Below are positions 16,400 through 23,419 of a stretch of 24,605 bases of DNA, piece after piece (the stretch's first letter is position 1; the number at the start of each line of letters is the position of its first letter). The position numbers were made by a program, and so were the translations under genes. Below the pieces are notes generated by a model. The model ran no database searches. It was not told where the DNA came from and saw only the letters and a program-made list of their open reading frames with translations. The stretch covers positions 1 to 24,605 of the forward strand of contig JAEDML010000001.1 of assembly GCA_016303035.1 (NCBI GenBank), read 5' to 3'. This stretch comes from Clostridiaceae bacterium (GTDB taxonomy: Bacteria; Bacillota; Clostridia; Oscillospirales; Acutalibacteraceae).

Positions 16400-17806
16400 T
16401 TATTTAATTATTGTGCCCTTAAGCACATTTGAATATGAATCAACCTTTACATTGACAAATTTTCCTATGAGAGAATCGTCACCCTCAAATTCAATAACCG
16501 CCGTACCCGAGGTGTGACCCGAAAGCAAACCTTCCGTATGTCCGTAATCATCGCACAAAACGCGGTATTCGCGACCTATAAGCGACTGCATATTTACCTT
16601 TGAAACTCTTTCCTGAGCCTGCAGCAGTTCGTTAAACCACTTACCCTTTTCCTCGCGGCTGACAGGATCGTCCATAACGGCGGCAGGCGTGCCCTCCCTC
16701 GGAGAATAGATAAAGGTGAAAAGCGATGAGAATTTCACCTGTTCGACAAGACTTACGGTCTGCTTGAAATCTTCATATGTCTCTCCCGGGAAACCGACTA
16801 TAACATCGCTTGTCAGCGAAATATCCGGTATACGCATACGCGCTTCTTCAATAAGCTTTAAATACGCAGTGCGGTCGTAATGCCTGTTCATCAGCTTTAA
16901 AATACGGTCGCTTCCGCTTTGAAACGGCAGATGAAGATGCGTGCTTACCTTTTCACAGTCCCTTATAGCGTCAAGCAGTTCGGTTGTACAGTCCTTGGGG
17001 TGCGAGGTCATAAACCTTATGCGAAAATCGCCGTCAATATCGTTTATCATACGCAGCAGTCGGGCAAAATTCACGCCGTTTTCGCTGTCCTTGCCGTAGG
17101 AATTTACATTTTGTCCCAAAAGGGTTATATCCTTAAATCCGGCGGCAACCATTTCTCTTGCTTCTGCGATGATTTTTTCGCTCTCGCGCGAGCGCTCTCT
17201 TCCCCTTACATACGGTACGATACAGTAGGTGCAAAAATTGTTGCAGCCGTACATAATCGGCAGCCAGCCCTTAAAAGAGCCGTCCCGTCTTACCGGAATA
17301 TCCTCCACAATATCAGAATTTTCATCGGAAATTTCAAAAATTCGTTCCGACCCTGAAAGGCGGTTATATATAAACTCAGGCAATCTGTGCGCAACATGGG
17401 TGCCAAAGCAGATATCAACATAAGGATAGCTTTTTCTAATTCTCTCCGATACCTGACTCTGCTGAACCATACATCCGCAGATTGCGAGAATAAGATCAGG
17501 CTTTCTGCGCTTGTAGTGTTTCATTGCGCCTATGTTGCCGTAGACCCTGTCCTCGGCATGTCCGCGCACAGCGCAGGTATTGTAAAGAATAAAATCGGCT
17601 TCTGCGACATCGTCGGTAAAAGAGTACCCCATTTCACAAAGCATACCCTTTATGCGTTCCGAATCGCTTACATTCTGCTGACAGCCGTATGTAATTACGC
17701 ACGCCTTGGGATTTTCACCGTAAATGTTACCTAAAAGCGCGCGCACCCTTTCCTCGTATGCGGTCTGTTCTGCCGGAAAAGATATATCTTTAAAAGCTTG
17801 CGACAA
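16400..17806 (-). CDS. miaB: tRNA-2-methylthio-N6-dimethylallyladenosine synthase (MiaB)
   Basis: A radical-SAM methylthiotransferase that adds a methylthio group to position 2 of i6A37 in tRNA. From the start chosen here it has 468 aa, with the UPF0004 domain cysteines C42 (YGCQQN), C78 (NTCAVRG) and C112 (CGCMVQQ), the radical-SAM CxxxCxxC at 188, 192 and 195, and a C-terminal TRAM domain for RNA binding. The frame also opens at a TTG at 17827, but that is only about 4 bases after the likely transcription start and has no ribosome site. AGGGAG lies 8 bases before the TTG at 17806, so I start there. It heads the 15-gene run; miaA, which makes its substrate, is four genes downstream. Confidence 0.95.
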   Translation of the reverse strand: MSQAFKDISFPAEQTAYEERVRALLGNIYGENPKACVITYGCQQNVSDSERIKGMLCEMGYSFTDDVAEADFILYNTCAVRGHAEDRVYGNIGAMKHYKRRKPDLILAICGCMVQQSQVSERIRKSYPYVDICFGTHVAHRLPEFIYNRLSGSERIFEISDENSDIVEDIPVRRDGSFKGWLPIMYGCNNFCTYCIVPYVRGRERSRESEKIIAEAREMVAAGFKDITLLGQNVNSYGKDSENGVNFARLLRMINDIDGDFRIRFMTSHPKDCTTELLDAIRDCEKVSTHLHLPFQSGSDRILKLMNRHYDRTAYLKLIEEARMRIPDISLTSDVIVGFPGETYEDFKQTVSLVEQVKFSSLFTFIYSPREGTPAAVMDDPVSREEKGKWFNELLQAQERVSKVNMQSLIGREYRVLCDDYGHTEGLLSGHTSGTAVIEFEGDDSLIGKFVNVKVDSYSNVLKGTIIK

Positions 17807-17837
17807 CTGAAAAACTCCCTGTAACAATAATCAATTT

Positions 17838-17866
17838 ATTATACAATATCCCGTTCGTTTTTTCAA
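17838..17866 (-). promoter_or_regulatory. Promoter of the miaB-headed gene run
   Basis: Minus strand: TTGAAA (17866 to 17861), a 17-base spacer and a perfect TATAAT (17843 to 17838). Transcription should begin near 17831, leaving a leader of about 25 bases that contains the AGGGAG ribosome site used by the TTG start at 17806. It is the only strong sigma-70-like promoter seen upstream of the 15-gene run. Confidence 0.75.
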
Positions 17867-17876
17867 GCAATAACCT

Positions 17877-17908
17877 ATGTAATTATGTTCACCGCGAAAA
17901 ATTTACAT
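17877..17908. repeat. Imperfect inverted repeat upstream of the miaB promoter
   Basis: ATGTAATT (17877-17884) and AATTTACAT (17900-17908) are near-complementary arms separated by 15 bases, ending 10 bases upstream of the miaB -35. It could be an activator or repressor site, but the sequence is AT-rich and chance is a real alternative. No known operator consensus was recognised. Confidence 0.25.
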
Positions 17909-17913
17909 TTTGA

Positions 17914-17949
17914 TAATAAAAAATCGCCCTCGGGATATTCCCGAGAGCG
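17914..17949 (-). terminator. Intrinsic terminator of serC–serA
   Basis: On the minus strand, just after the serA stop, an 11-position stem with one mismatch (17949-17939 with 17935-17925, core TCTCGGGA/TCCCGAG) and a 3-base loop is followed by ATTTTTTATTAT. This is a classic factor-independent terminator and separates the serine operon from miaB. Confidence 0.9.
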
Positions 17950-17961
17950 CACAGTAAAACA

Positions 17962-19122
17962 TCAAACTATTCTTACCCTGATAACGCCTTCGATATTTTC
18001 AATCTTTTCGGCAACGGTATCAACATTGTCGGTACCTATATCAAGCATTGTATAGGCATAATCGCCGCGCGATTTGTTTAACAGGTTTTCAATGTTAACA
18101 TTGTCCTTTGCAAAAATTCCGGTAATTGCGGTAAGCATATTCGGAATATTCTTATGGATAACGCAAACACGCTTTTTACCGCTGCGCGGCATGGTTATTT
18201 CGGGCAGATTGACCGAGTTTACGATATTTCCGTTCTCGATATAATCAATAAGCTCCTTTGCAGCCATGCTTGCACAGTTATCCTCCGATTCGGGGGTAGA
18301 CGCGCCGAGGTGCGGAATTGCAATAACCCCATCGGTTCCGAGAATATCGTCGGACGGGAAATCGGTTACATAAGCCGCAACCTTGCCTGCTTCAAGCGCC
18401 GCCTTAATTGCCTCGTTATCCACAAGTCCGCCGCGCGCAAAGTTGAGTATACGTACGCCGTCCTTCATTTTGGCTATTGAATCGGTATTTATGATGTTTT
18501 TGGTGGAATCGGCAAGCGGAACATGAAGGGTGATGTAATCGCATTTCTCGAAAATTTCGTTAATATCAAAAATGTGTACGGCGTTGTGGGTAAGATTCCA
18601 CGCCGATTTTACCGAAAGATACGGGTCGTAGCCGTATACCTGCATACCGAGTGCGTTGGCGGCATTGGCAACCATAACTCCGATAGCACCGAGACCTATT
18701 ACGCCCAGCCTTTTACCCTTAATTTCCGGTCCTGCAAAGGCGCTCTTGCCCTTTTCGACCATTTTGCCGACCTCGGCGCCGTTGCCCTTAAGGGTTTTAG
18801 CCCAGTCGATAGCCGAAATTACACGCCTTGAGCTTATAAGCATACCCGCAATTACAAGCTCCTTTACCGCATTGGCATTGGCGCCCGGAGTATTAAAAAC
18901 AACGATTCCGTTTTCGGAACAGCGGTCAATCGGAATATTGTTGGTTCCGGCTCCGGCTCTTGCTATCGCTTTAAGAGTAGAAGGGAATTCAACGTCGTGC
19001 AGCGCGGCGGAGCGCACAATGGCGCCGTCGGCGTTTTCAACCTCGTCGCCTACGGTATACTTATCGTCAAAGACCTGAAGTCCGACCTTGGAAATCTTGT
19101 TATAGGTTTTAATCTTATACAT
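17962..19122 (-). CDS. serA: D-3-phosphoglycerate dehydrogenase (SerA)
   Basis: It oxidises 3-phosphoglycerate to 3-phosphohydroxypyruvate with NAD, the first committed step of serine synthesis. The 386-aa protein has the split substrate domain (about 1-85 and 275-305), the NAD-binding Rossmann fold (GLGAIG at 143-148, D166 at the end of the second strand) and a C-terminal ACT domain (about 317-386) that usually binds serine for feedback control. The catalytic arginine is R230 (NFARGG) and the histidine H271 (IPHLGAS). The usual catalytic Glu of the DVFxxEP loop is replaced by an Asp-containing loop (TDFPSDDI, 253-260). The ATG overlaps the serC stop (TAATG). A related 2-hydroxyacid dehydrogenase is possible, but pairing with serC makes SerA the best call. 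Confidence 0.93.
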   Translation of the reverse strand: MYKIKTYNKISKVGLQVFDDKYTVGDEVENADGAIVRSAALHDVEFPSTLKAIARAGAGTNNIPIDRCSENGIVVFNTPGANANAVKELVIAGMLISSRRVISAIDWAKTLKGNGAEVGKMVEKGKSAFAGPEIKGKRLGVIGLGAIGVMVANAANALGMQVYGYDPYLSVKSAWNLTHNAVHIFDINEIFEKCDYITLHVPLADSTKNIINTDSIAKMKDGVRILNFARGGLVDNEAIKAALEAGKVAAYVTDFPSDDILGTDGVIAIPHLGASTPESEDNCASMAAKELIDYIENGNIVNSVNLPEITMPRSGKKRVCVIHKNIPNMLTAITGIFAKDNVNIENLLNKSRGDYAYTMLDIGTDNVDTVAEKIENIEGVIRVRIV

Positions 19123-20204
19123 TATGCATTTTCCTCTTCAAATTTTTTCATAAAGCTGACGAGCTTTTCTACACCCTCTATCGGCATCGCATTATAAATA
19201 GAGGCTCTCATTCCGCCTACACTGCGGTGTCCCTTGATATTTACAAAGCCGTTTTGCTTAGCTTCGGCTACAAACTTTGCGTCGAGCTCGTCATTGCCGG
19301 TGATAAACGGAACATTCATAAGCGAACGGTCCTCAGGAACAACGGTACCCTTAAAGAGCTTGCTTGAATCAAGGAAATCATAAAGAATCTTAGCCTTTTT
19401 CTCGTTAATCTTCTTCATTTCCTCAAGTCCGCCCATTTTCTTAATCCATTTAAATACAAGGCCGGCTATGTAGATTGTATAGCACGGGGGCGTGTTAAAC
19501 ATTGAACCGTTTTCGGAATGAGTCTTGTAGTTTAACATAGTCGGAGTGATATCCATTGCGTTTCCGATAAGATCCTTGCGGATTATAACAATGGTAACGC
19601 CTGCCGGCGCAACATTTTTCTGAGCGCCTGCATAAAGCACGCCGAACTTGGTAACATCAATCGGCTCGGAAAGGATACAGCTTGAAATGTCGGCTACAAG
19701 CGGTACCTTACCGGTATCGGGCAGCTGATGGTATTTTGTGCCGTAAATCGTGTTGTTCATACAAATATGAACATAATCGGCTTCGGGGTCAAAATCGGCC
19801 GCCGTTGTCTTCGGAATATAGGAGTAGGTTTTATCGGCAGAGGACGCTACAACGCGAGCCTCACCGTAACGAGCCGCCTCCTTATACGCCTTGTTTGCCC
19901 ACTGACCCGTAATAATATAATCCGCCTTATGGTTTTTGTTCATAAGATTAAGCGGAACCATAGCAAACTGAGTAGACGCGCCGCCCTGCAGGAAAAGCAC
20001 ATCATAATCATCGGGTATATTCATTATATCGCGAAGATCCGCCTCCGCCTGTTTGATTATAGCGTCGTATTCCTTTGAACGGTGGGACATTTCCATAACC
20101 GACTGTCCGCTGTCTCCGTATTCAAGCATTTCTGCCGCGGCGGTCTTAAGAACTTCCTCGGGAAGCATTGAGGGACCGGCGCTGAAATTATAAACTCTTG
20201 CCAT
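19122..20204 (-). CDS. serC: Phosphoserine aminotransferase (SerC)
   Basis: A PLP enzyme that transfers an amino group from glutamate to 3-phosphohydroxypyruvate, giving phosphoserine. The 360-aa product begins MARVYNFSAGPSMLP, the family N-terminus; the PLP lysine is K196 in GAQKNVAPAG, and GGASTQF (74-80) and the C-terminal GHRSVGGMRASIYNA match the family. The frame opens as far as 20321, but a perfect-consensus promoter sits at 20270-20242 inside that extension, so the longer start is ruled out. TGGAGG lies 4 and 10 bases before the ATGs at 20210 and 20204; I use 20204, and 20210 (two residues longer) is an equal possibility. serA follows with a TAATG overlap. Confidence 0.95.
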   Translation of the reverse strand: MARVYNFSAGPSMLPEEVLKTAAAEMLEYGDSGQSVMEMSHRSKEYDAIIKQAEADLRDIMNIPDDYDVLFLQGGASTQFAMVPLNLMNKNHKADYIITGQWANKAYKEAARYGEARVVASSADKTYSYIPKTTAADFDPEADYVHICMNNTIYGTKYHQLPDTGKVPLVADISSCILSEPIDVTKFGVLYAGAQKNVAPAGVTIVIIRKDLIGNAMDITPTMLNYKTHSENGSMFNTPPCYTIYIAGLVFKWIKKMGGLEEMKKINEKKAKILYDFLDSSKLFKGTVVPEDRSLMNVPFITGNDELDAKFVAEAKQNGFVNIKGHRSVGGMRASIYNAMPIEGVEKLVSFMKKFEEENA

Positions 20205-20241
20205 ATTCATTCTACCTCCAAAATTTTTTGCGTTGTAGTAC

Positions 20242-20270
20242 ATTATATACGCGGCAGAATTTTTTGTCAA
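20242..20270 (-). promoter_or_regulatory. Perfect sigma-70-consensus promoter of serC–serA
   Basis: Minus strand: TTGACA (20270 to 20265), exactly 17 bases, TATAAT (20247 to 20242). Both hexamers match the consensus completely. Transcription should start near 20235, giving a leader of about 30 bases. Such a promoter implies strong basal expression, so any control is likely by repression or at the protein level. Confidence 0.85.
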
Positions 20271-20310
20271 TACATTTGTTAAAAAAATAACAGCATTTTT
20301 AAATTTCTTT

Positions 20311-20327
20311 GTTTTCGCCACGAAAAC
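20311..20327. repeat. 7-bp palindrome in the serC / DivIVA-like intergenic region
   Basis: GTTTTCG (20311-20317), three bases, CGAAAAC (20321-20327) make a perfect inverted repeat between the two divergent promoters, about 40 bases upstream of the serC -35 and 60 upstream of the other -35. Two-fold symmetry and placement would suit a regulator dimer. No known operator was recognised. The rest of the 20205-20455 gap is AT-rich and otherwise holds only the promoters and ribosome sites. Confidence 0.35.
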
Positions 20328-20388
20328 TTTGTTAAATAATTGTCAATATGCTTTGATAGCACTTTACTCTGAATTATGCAAAATAATC

Positions 20389-20417
20389 TTGTAAAGCGTC
20401 GTAAACTCTGCTATAAT
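20389..20417 (+). promoter_or_regulatory. Promoter of the DivIVA-like / fumarase-beta pair
   Basis: TTGTAA (20389-20394), 17 bases, perfect TATAAT (20412-20417). Transcription would begin near 20424, and AGGAGG (20445-20450) stands 5 bases before the ATG at 20456. Confidence 0.75.
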
Positions 20418-20455
20418 ATTAAAAACAGTATGTTTTGGTAATATAGGAGGAAAAT

Positions 20456-21004
20456 ATGTCGGTAGGATTCAGAAAAAGTCTGTTCGGTTTTAACTGTGAC
20501 GATGTTATGCAGTACATAGAAAAGACCCACAAGACCTTTAAGGACAAGCAGACCGAGCTTACAGAGCAGGTCGAGGAGCTTAATGAAAAGCTTAATCTTT
20601 CAAGGGAGGATTATGCCGCTGTCTCTGCGGAAAAAGACCGTATAGCATTACAGCTTAAGGAGTTTACCGACAAATATGATGAAATACAACGGCTTTCCGA
20701 AAACATCGGCAAGCTTTATCTTGTCGCGCAGGCAAACGCTCAGGCTATTATGGCAAATTCGGCCGAAAGCTCAAATTTAGCTTCGGGCGAGGTTGAGCGC
20801 AATCTCGCCGCTATTGACGAAGCGCACGAATCACTCGGTGAGCTTAAAGAAAATATACTTTCCACCTCTAACGCCTTTGTTGCCGAGGTTGACAGAATGA
20901 TATCCTCTCTTACCGAAACCAAGGATAAAATTGCCGAAAACACTGTATCAACCGAAGAGTGCAAGGCTAATTTTGAAGAAGTTTATAACAGTATAGTAAA
21001 ATGA
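20456..21004 (+). CDS. DivIVA-like coiled-coil protein
   Basis: A 182-aa acidic, almost wholly helical protein with no secretion signal or membrane segment. Residues 5-24 align without gaps to residues 12-31 of the DivIVA protein in this window (F, K-S, G, aromatic, two acidic residues, V, then I/L-acidic-K in the same places), so its N-terminus is probably a DivIVA/GpsB-type membrane-targeting domain. Coiled-coil heptads follow at about 26-90 and 110-180, with an Ala/Gln/Asn-rich break near 92-112. It overlaps the fumarase-beta start by 4 bp (ATGA). Its function is unknown; a role at the membrane or in organising a partner is inference. The start is fixed by AGGAGG and the promoter. Confidence 0.8.
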   Translation: MSVGFRKSLFGFNCDDVMQYIEKTHKTFKDKQTELTEQVEELNEKLNLSREDYAAVSAEKDRIALQLKEFTDKYDEIQRLSENIGKLYLVAQANAQAIMANSAESSNLASGEVERNLAAIDEAHESLGELKENILSTSNAFVAEVDRMISSLTETKDKIAENTVSTEECKANFEEVYNSIVK

Positions 21005-21531
21005 AAGAATATAATCTCACGACCGAACAATTACCTGAATTCTGCGAGAAACTGCACGCAGGCGACAGGGTAATTCTTTCGGGAACCGTTTATACCTCGC
21101 GCGACGCCGCGCACAAACGAATATTTGAATTGCTTGAAAGTAAAGGAGAGCTTCCCTATCCTATTAAAGGCTCGGTAATTTACTACGCAGGACCCACCCC
21201 CACACCCGCCGGTATGGCGATAGGCAGCTGCGGACCGACAACCTCTAAGCGTATGGATCCGTATACGCCGCGATTGCTTGATTTAGGTCTTGCCGCCACC
21301 ATAGGAAAGGGCGACCGCTCACAAGAGGTTGAAGAAGCGATTCGCCGAAACCGCTCGGTATACCTTTGCGCAATAGGCGGCGCGGGTGCGCTTGCCGCTT
21401 TAAGCATTTCAAACTGCGAGGTCATAGCCTTTGAAGATCTCGGCTGTGAATCGGTAAAAAAACTTGAACTGAAAGATTTTCCCTTAATCGTAGGTATTGA
21501 CTGTAACGGGGGAAATATTTTTAAAAAATAA
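21001..21531 (+). CDS. Class I fumarate hydratase, beta subunit-type (TtdB/FumA C-terminal domain)
   Basis: A 176-aa protein matching the C-terminal (beta) domain of Fe-S hydro-lyases of the fumarase/tartrate dehydratase family, which add or remove water from fumarate or a similar diacid. The signature runs from YYAGPTPTP (61-69) through IGSCGPTTSKRMDPYTPRL to ATIGKGDRS. In two-subunit enzymes the alpha subunit holds the 4Fe-4S cluster and is normally encoded directly upstream; here the upstream gene is the DivIVA-like protein and no alpha gene is in the window. The start overlaps that gene by 4 bp. Substrate (fumarate or tartrate) cannot be settled from this subunit, and it may pair with a distant alpha subunit or have another role. 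Confidence 0.85.
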   Translation: MKEYNLTTEQLPEFCEKLHAGDRVILSGTVYTSRDAAHKRIFELLESKGELPYPIKGSVIYYAGPTPTPAGMAIGSCGPTTSKRMDPYTPRLLDLGLAATIGKGDRSQEVEEAIRRNRSVYLCAIGGAGALAALSISNCEVIAFEDLGCESVKKLELKDFPLIVGIDCNGGNIFKK

Positions 21532-21543
21532 AAACAAAGTTTA

Positions 21544-21582
21544 AAAGAGGTTCTGCCGTCAAAATTTCGGCAGAACCTCTTT
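21544..21582. terminator. Shared bidirectional terminator
   Basis: A perfect 15-bp stem (AAAGAGGTTCTGCCG at 21544-21558 and its complement at 21568-21582) with a 9-base loop sits between the convergent fumarase-beta and GH16 genes. On the minus strand it is followed by a long T-rich stretch, making it a strong terminator for GH16; on the plus strand the tail is less T-rich but the stem is very stable. Confidence 0.88.
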
Positions 21583-21604
21583 AATATTTCAAAATAACAT
21601 TATA

Positions 21605-22483
21605 TTACTTCACTTCATCAAATACGCGCACATAATCCACAGTAAAGGTATCGCCCTCGGCCTTTTCCAAATCATCCCACTGGGACCAGCTGGAAGAACG
21701 GTATCCCACAGCCTCGGTAGAAATCAAAATAAACTGCTCGGTTTGAGAGACAGGATACGGGGCTTTAACCTCCCATGTCATTTCACCGTCTACATAATAG
21801 CGGTAGTATTCATCGGTCCATTCAAGTCCGAATATATGATATCCGTCTTCTGTTTCTTTAAGCGGCACCCGAAAAACTCCCGTGCTTTGATGTTGTGTGC
21901 CATAGCCGTTCCAATGATTGTTGTGTGTAATTATATTATGCGGCTCGTACTTAGTGCGCCAGAACTGCTCCATAATATCTACCTCCACACCGCTGAATTC
22001 GGGGTTAAGGGTAGTGCCGATTATAGGTGATTGAAGCCAAAAGGCGCTCCACCAGCCTTCCTTTTGCTGCATTTTGCAGCGGCATTCGTAATAGCCGTAT
22101 TTATGCATAAATTTCGGCTGCTTTATTTCGCCGATAGGCCACTTGTAATAATTCTCGTTTTTATCTTCTGCTTCGCGGTTTTCGGCGGATGAAACATCGT
22201 ACTCCTCCGACTCGCCGTCCATAAGATTATAACCCGTTTGAAGCTGAGTCGTACAGTAGACCCCATTGCGTTTTTCAAGCTTAAATACTATATTTGATTT
22301 TCCGTCTATTTCATATGCGTCCTCTACCCAATGCGGCGAGCGTTTGCCCATCATATTAAGACGGGGGACCCATTTCGCGGTATCAAGTTTTTCACCGTCA
22401 AACTCATCCGCCCAAACAAGTTTCCAGCTCTTGCCTTCGGGCAAAAGGCTCGGAGCGTGATTTTCCACTTCAAATTTTTTCAT
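21605..22483 (-). CDS. Glycoside hydrolase family 16 (beta-glucanase-like)
   Basis: A 292-aa GH16 enzyme, a family that cuts beta-1,3/1,4-glucans, laminarin, agar or carrageenan with retention of configuration. The catalytic motif is EVDIME (167-172), giving nucleophile E167, D169 and acid/base E172 in the ExDxxE form typical of laminarinase-like members. WADEFDG (24-30) opens the fold, and GWWSAFWLQSP (143-153) and the HNNHWNG region (187-193) line the cleft. There is no signal peptide, membrane segment, binding module or anchor, so it should act in the cytosol, which is unusual for GH16. It is divergent from an AraC regulator. AGGAGG precedes the ATG. The exact glycan is not predictable; horizontal gain is possible but base use looks similar to neighbours. 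Confidence 0.9.
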   Translation of the reverse strand: MKKFEVENHAPSLLPEGKSWKLVWADEFDGEKLDTAKWVPRLNMMGKRSPHWVEDAYEIDGKSNIVFKLEKRNGVYCTTQLQTGYNLMDGESEEYDVSSAENREAEDKNENYYKWPIGEIKQPKFMHKYGYYECRCKMQQKEGWWSAFWLQSPIIGTTLNPEFSGVEVDIMEQFWRTKYEPHNIITHNNHWNGYGTQHQSTGVFRVPLKETEDGYHIFGLEWTDEYYRYYVDGEMTWEVKAPYPVSQTEQFILISTEAVGYRSSSWSQWDDLEKAEGDTFTVDYVRVFDEVK

Positions 22484-22517
22484 ATTTTTCTTTTCCTCCT
22501 TTACATAAATAAATCTT

Positions 22518-22540
22518 TGTGATATTTTTAATATAGCACA
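22518..22540. promoter_or_regulatory. Candidate operator and extended -10 promoter of GH16
   Basis: On the minus strand TGCTATATT (22538 to 22530) resembles an extended -10 (TGnTATAAT), while the expected -35 position matches poorly, as for activator-dependent promoters. An imperfect inverted repeat, TGTGATAT (22518-22525) and ATATAGCACA (22531-22540), overlaps it. Both lie in the 129-bp gap between GH16 and its likely AraC regulator. No clear promoter for the AraC gene was found in this gap. Confidence 0.3.
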
Positions 22541-22612
22541 TTGTCACAGTATTTTGTTTATAAAATCTATTTTGTTTTTTAAAAATTCTCTTTTTTGAGG
22601 AGGATATATTTT

Positions 22613-23407
22613 ATGGGTAACAACTTGCCTAAAATTTACTGTGCGGGATTTTATGACAGTAAAAAACACTTTAACGAGGCAAAAATATCCCCTGAAAGAC
22701 GCGTTAAATATTACGAGATTGAAATGTTCTGCCGTGACGGCGGCAGTTCATTTATAAACGGGCAAAGAAACATTATAGAAAAAGGCAATATTTTGGTTGC
22801 AAAACCCGGTGATATGCGCTGCAGCAAGCTGCATTTTACCGCAAAATATATTCATTTTGAGGCTGATGACAGCCTAATAGCAGAATTGCTTGATTCCTTG
22901 TCCGCTTTTTACCGATTTGACTTTACGGAAGAATTTGAAGACCTATTCGACGAAGTATACCGATGCATACTTTCCGAAAATAAATATGCTATGATTTTAG
23001 CATCAGCAAAACTGCTTGAGCTTATCTACAAATTAAAAAGCGAAACACTTATGATAGAAAGCGGCAAACGCAATTTTAATCAATCACCTATATTAAAGGC
23101 TGTTAATTATATTACCTTTCATTACACGGAAAACATAAGCACACATGACATTGCCAAGCACTGCGGTATGAGCGTTTCATATTTTCACAAAAAATTTGTT
23201 GAGGCAAACGGAATTACGCCTAATGAATACATAAATAAACTCCGTATTTCCGAAGCTAAAAAAATGCTGTTATCAGGCAATGAACCTGTTTCAATAATAG
23301 CTGAAAAATGCGGATTTAATTCTCAGGCATACTTTACGTACTGCTTTAAAAAGTCGGAGGATACCTCTCCGCTTAAATATCGAAATTCGGGTAAATACAT
23401 TATATAA
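22613..23407 (+). CDS. AraC-family transcriptional regulator
   Basis: A 264-aa regulator with an N-terminal cupin-like ligand domain (about 1-95, with a NGQRNIIEKGNILVAKPGD stretch typical of AraC sensor barrels), a helical linker, and two helix-turn-helix units at about 160-258. The first includes ISTHDIAKHCGMSVSYFHKK and the second VSIIAEKCGFNSQAYFTYCF, followed by the TSPLKYR end signature. The reading frame opens at a TTG at 22595, but GAGGAGG at 22597-22603 lies 9 bases before the ATG at 22613, so the ATG is the start. Divergent orientation suggests it controls GH16 in response to a sugar; that is inference from family habits. The superoxide dismutase gene follows on the same strand after 72 bp. 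Confidence 0.9.
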   Translation: MGNNLPKIYCAGFYDSKKHFNEAKISPERRVKYYEIEMFCRDGGSSFINGQRNIIEKGNILVAKPGDMRCSKLHFTAKYIHFEADDSLIAELLDSLSAFYRFDFTEEFEDLFDEVYRCILSENKYAMILASAKLLELIYKLKSETLMIESGKRNFNQSPILKAVNYITFHYTENISTHDIAKHCGMSVSYFHKKFVEANGITPNEYINKLRISEAKKMLLSGNEPVSIIAEKCGFNSQAYFTYCFKKSEDTSPLKYRNSGKYII

Positions 23408-23408
23408 C
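23380..23408 (+). promoter_or_regulatory. Possible sod promoter
   Basis: TCGAAA (23380-23385), 17 bases and TATAAC (23403-23408) lie at the very end of the AraC gene. If used, the transcript would begin near 23415, just before the left arm of the leader helix. Otherwise sod would be read through from the AraC gene. Confidence 0.35.
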
Positions 23409-23419
23409 AAATTTGTTTT

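Noticed and set aside
19122..20321. Long 399-codon form of serC
   Set aside because: The extra N-terminus spans a perfect promoter and does not resemble the family; the true start is at 20204 or 20210.
20205..20455. T-box or serine riboswitch upstream of serC
   Set aside because: The predicted leader is only about 30 bases, too short for such elements.
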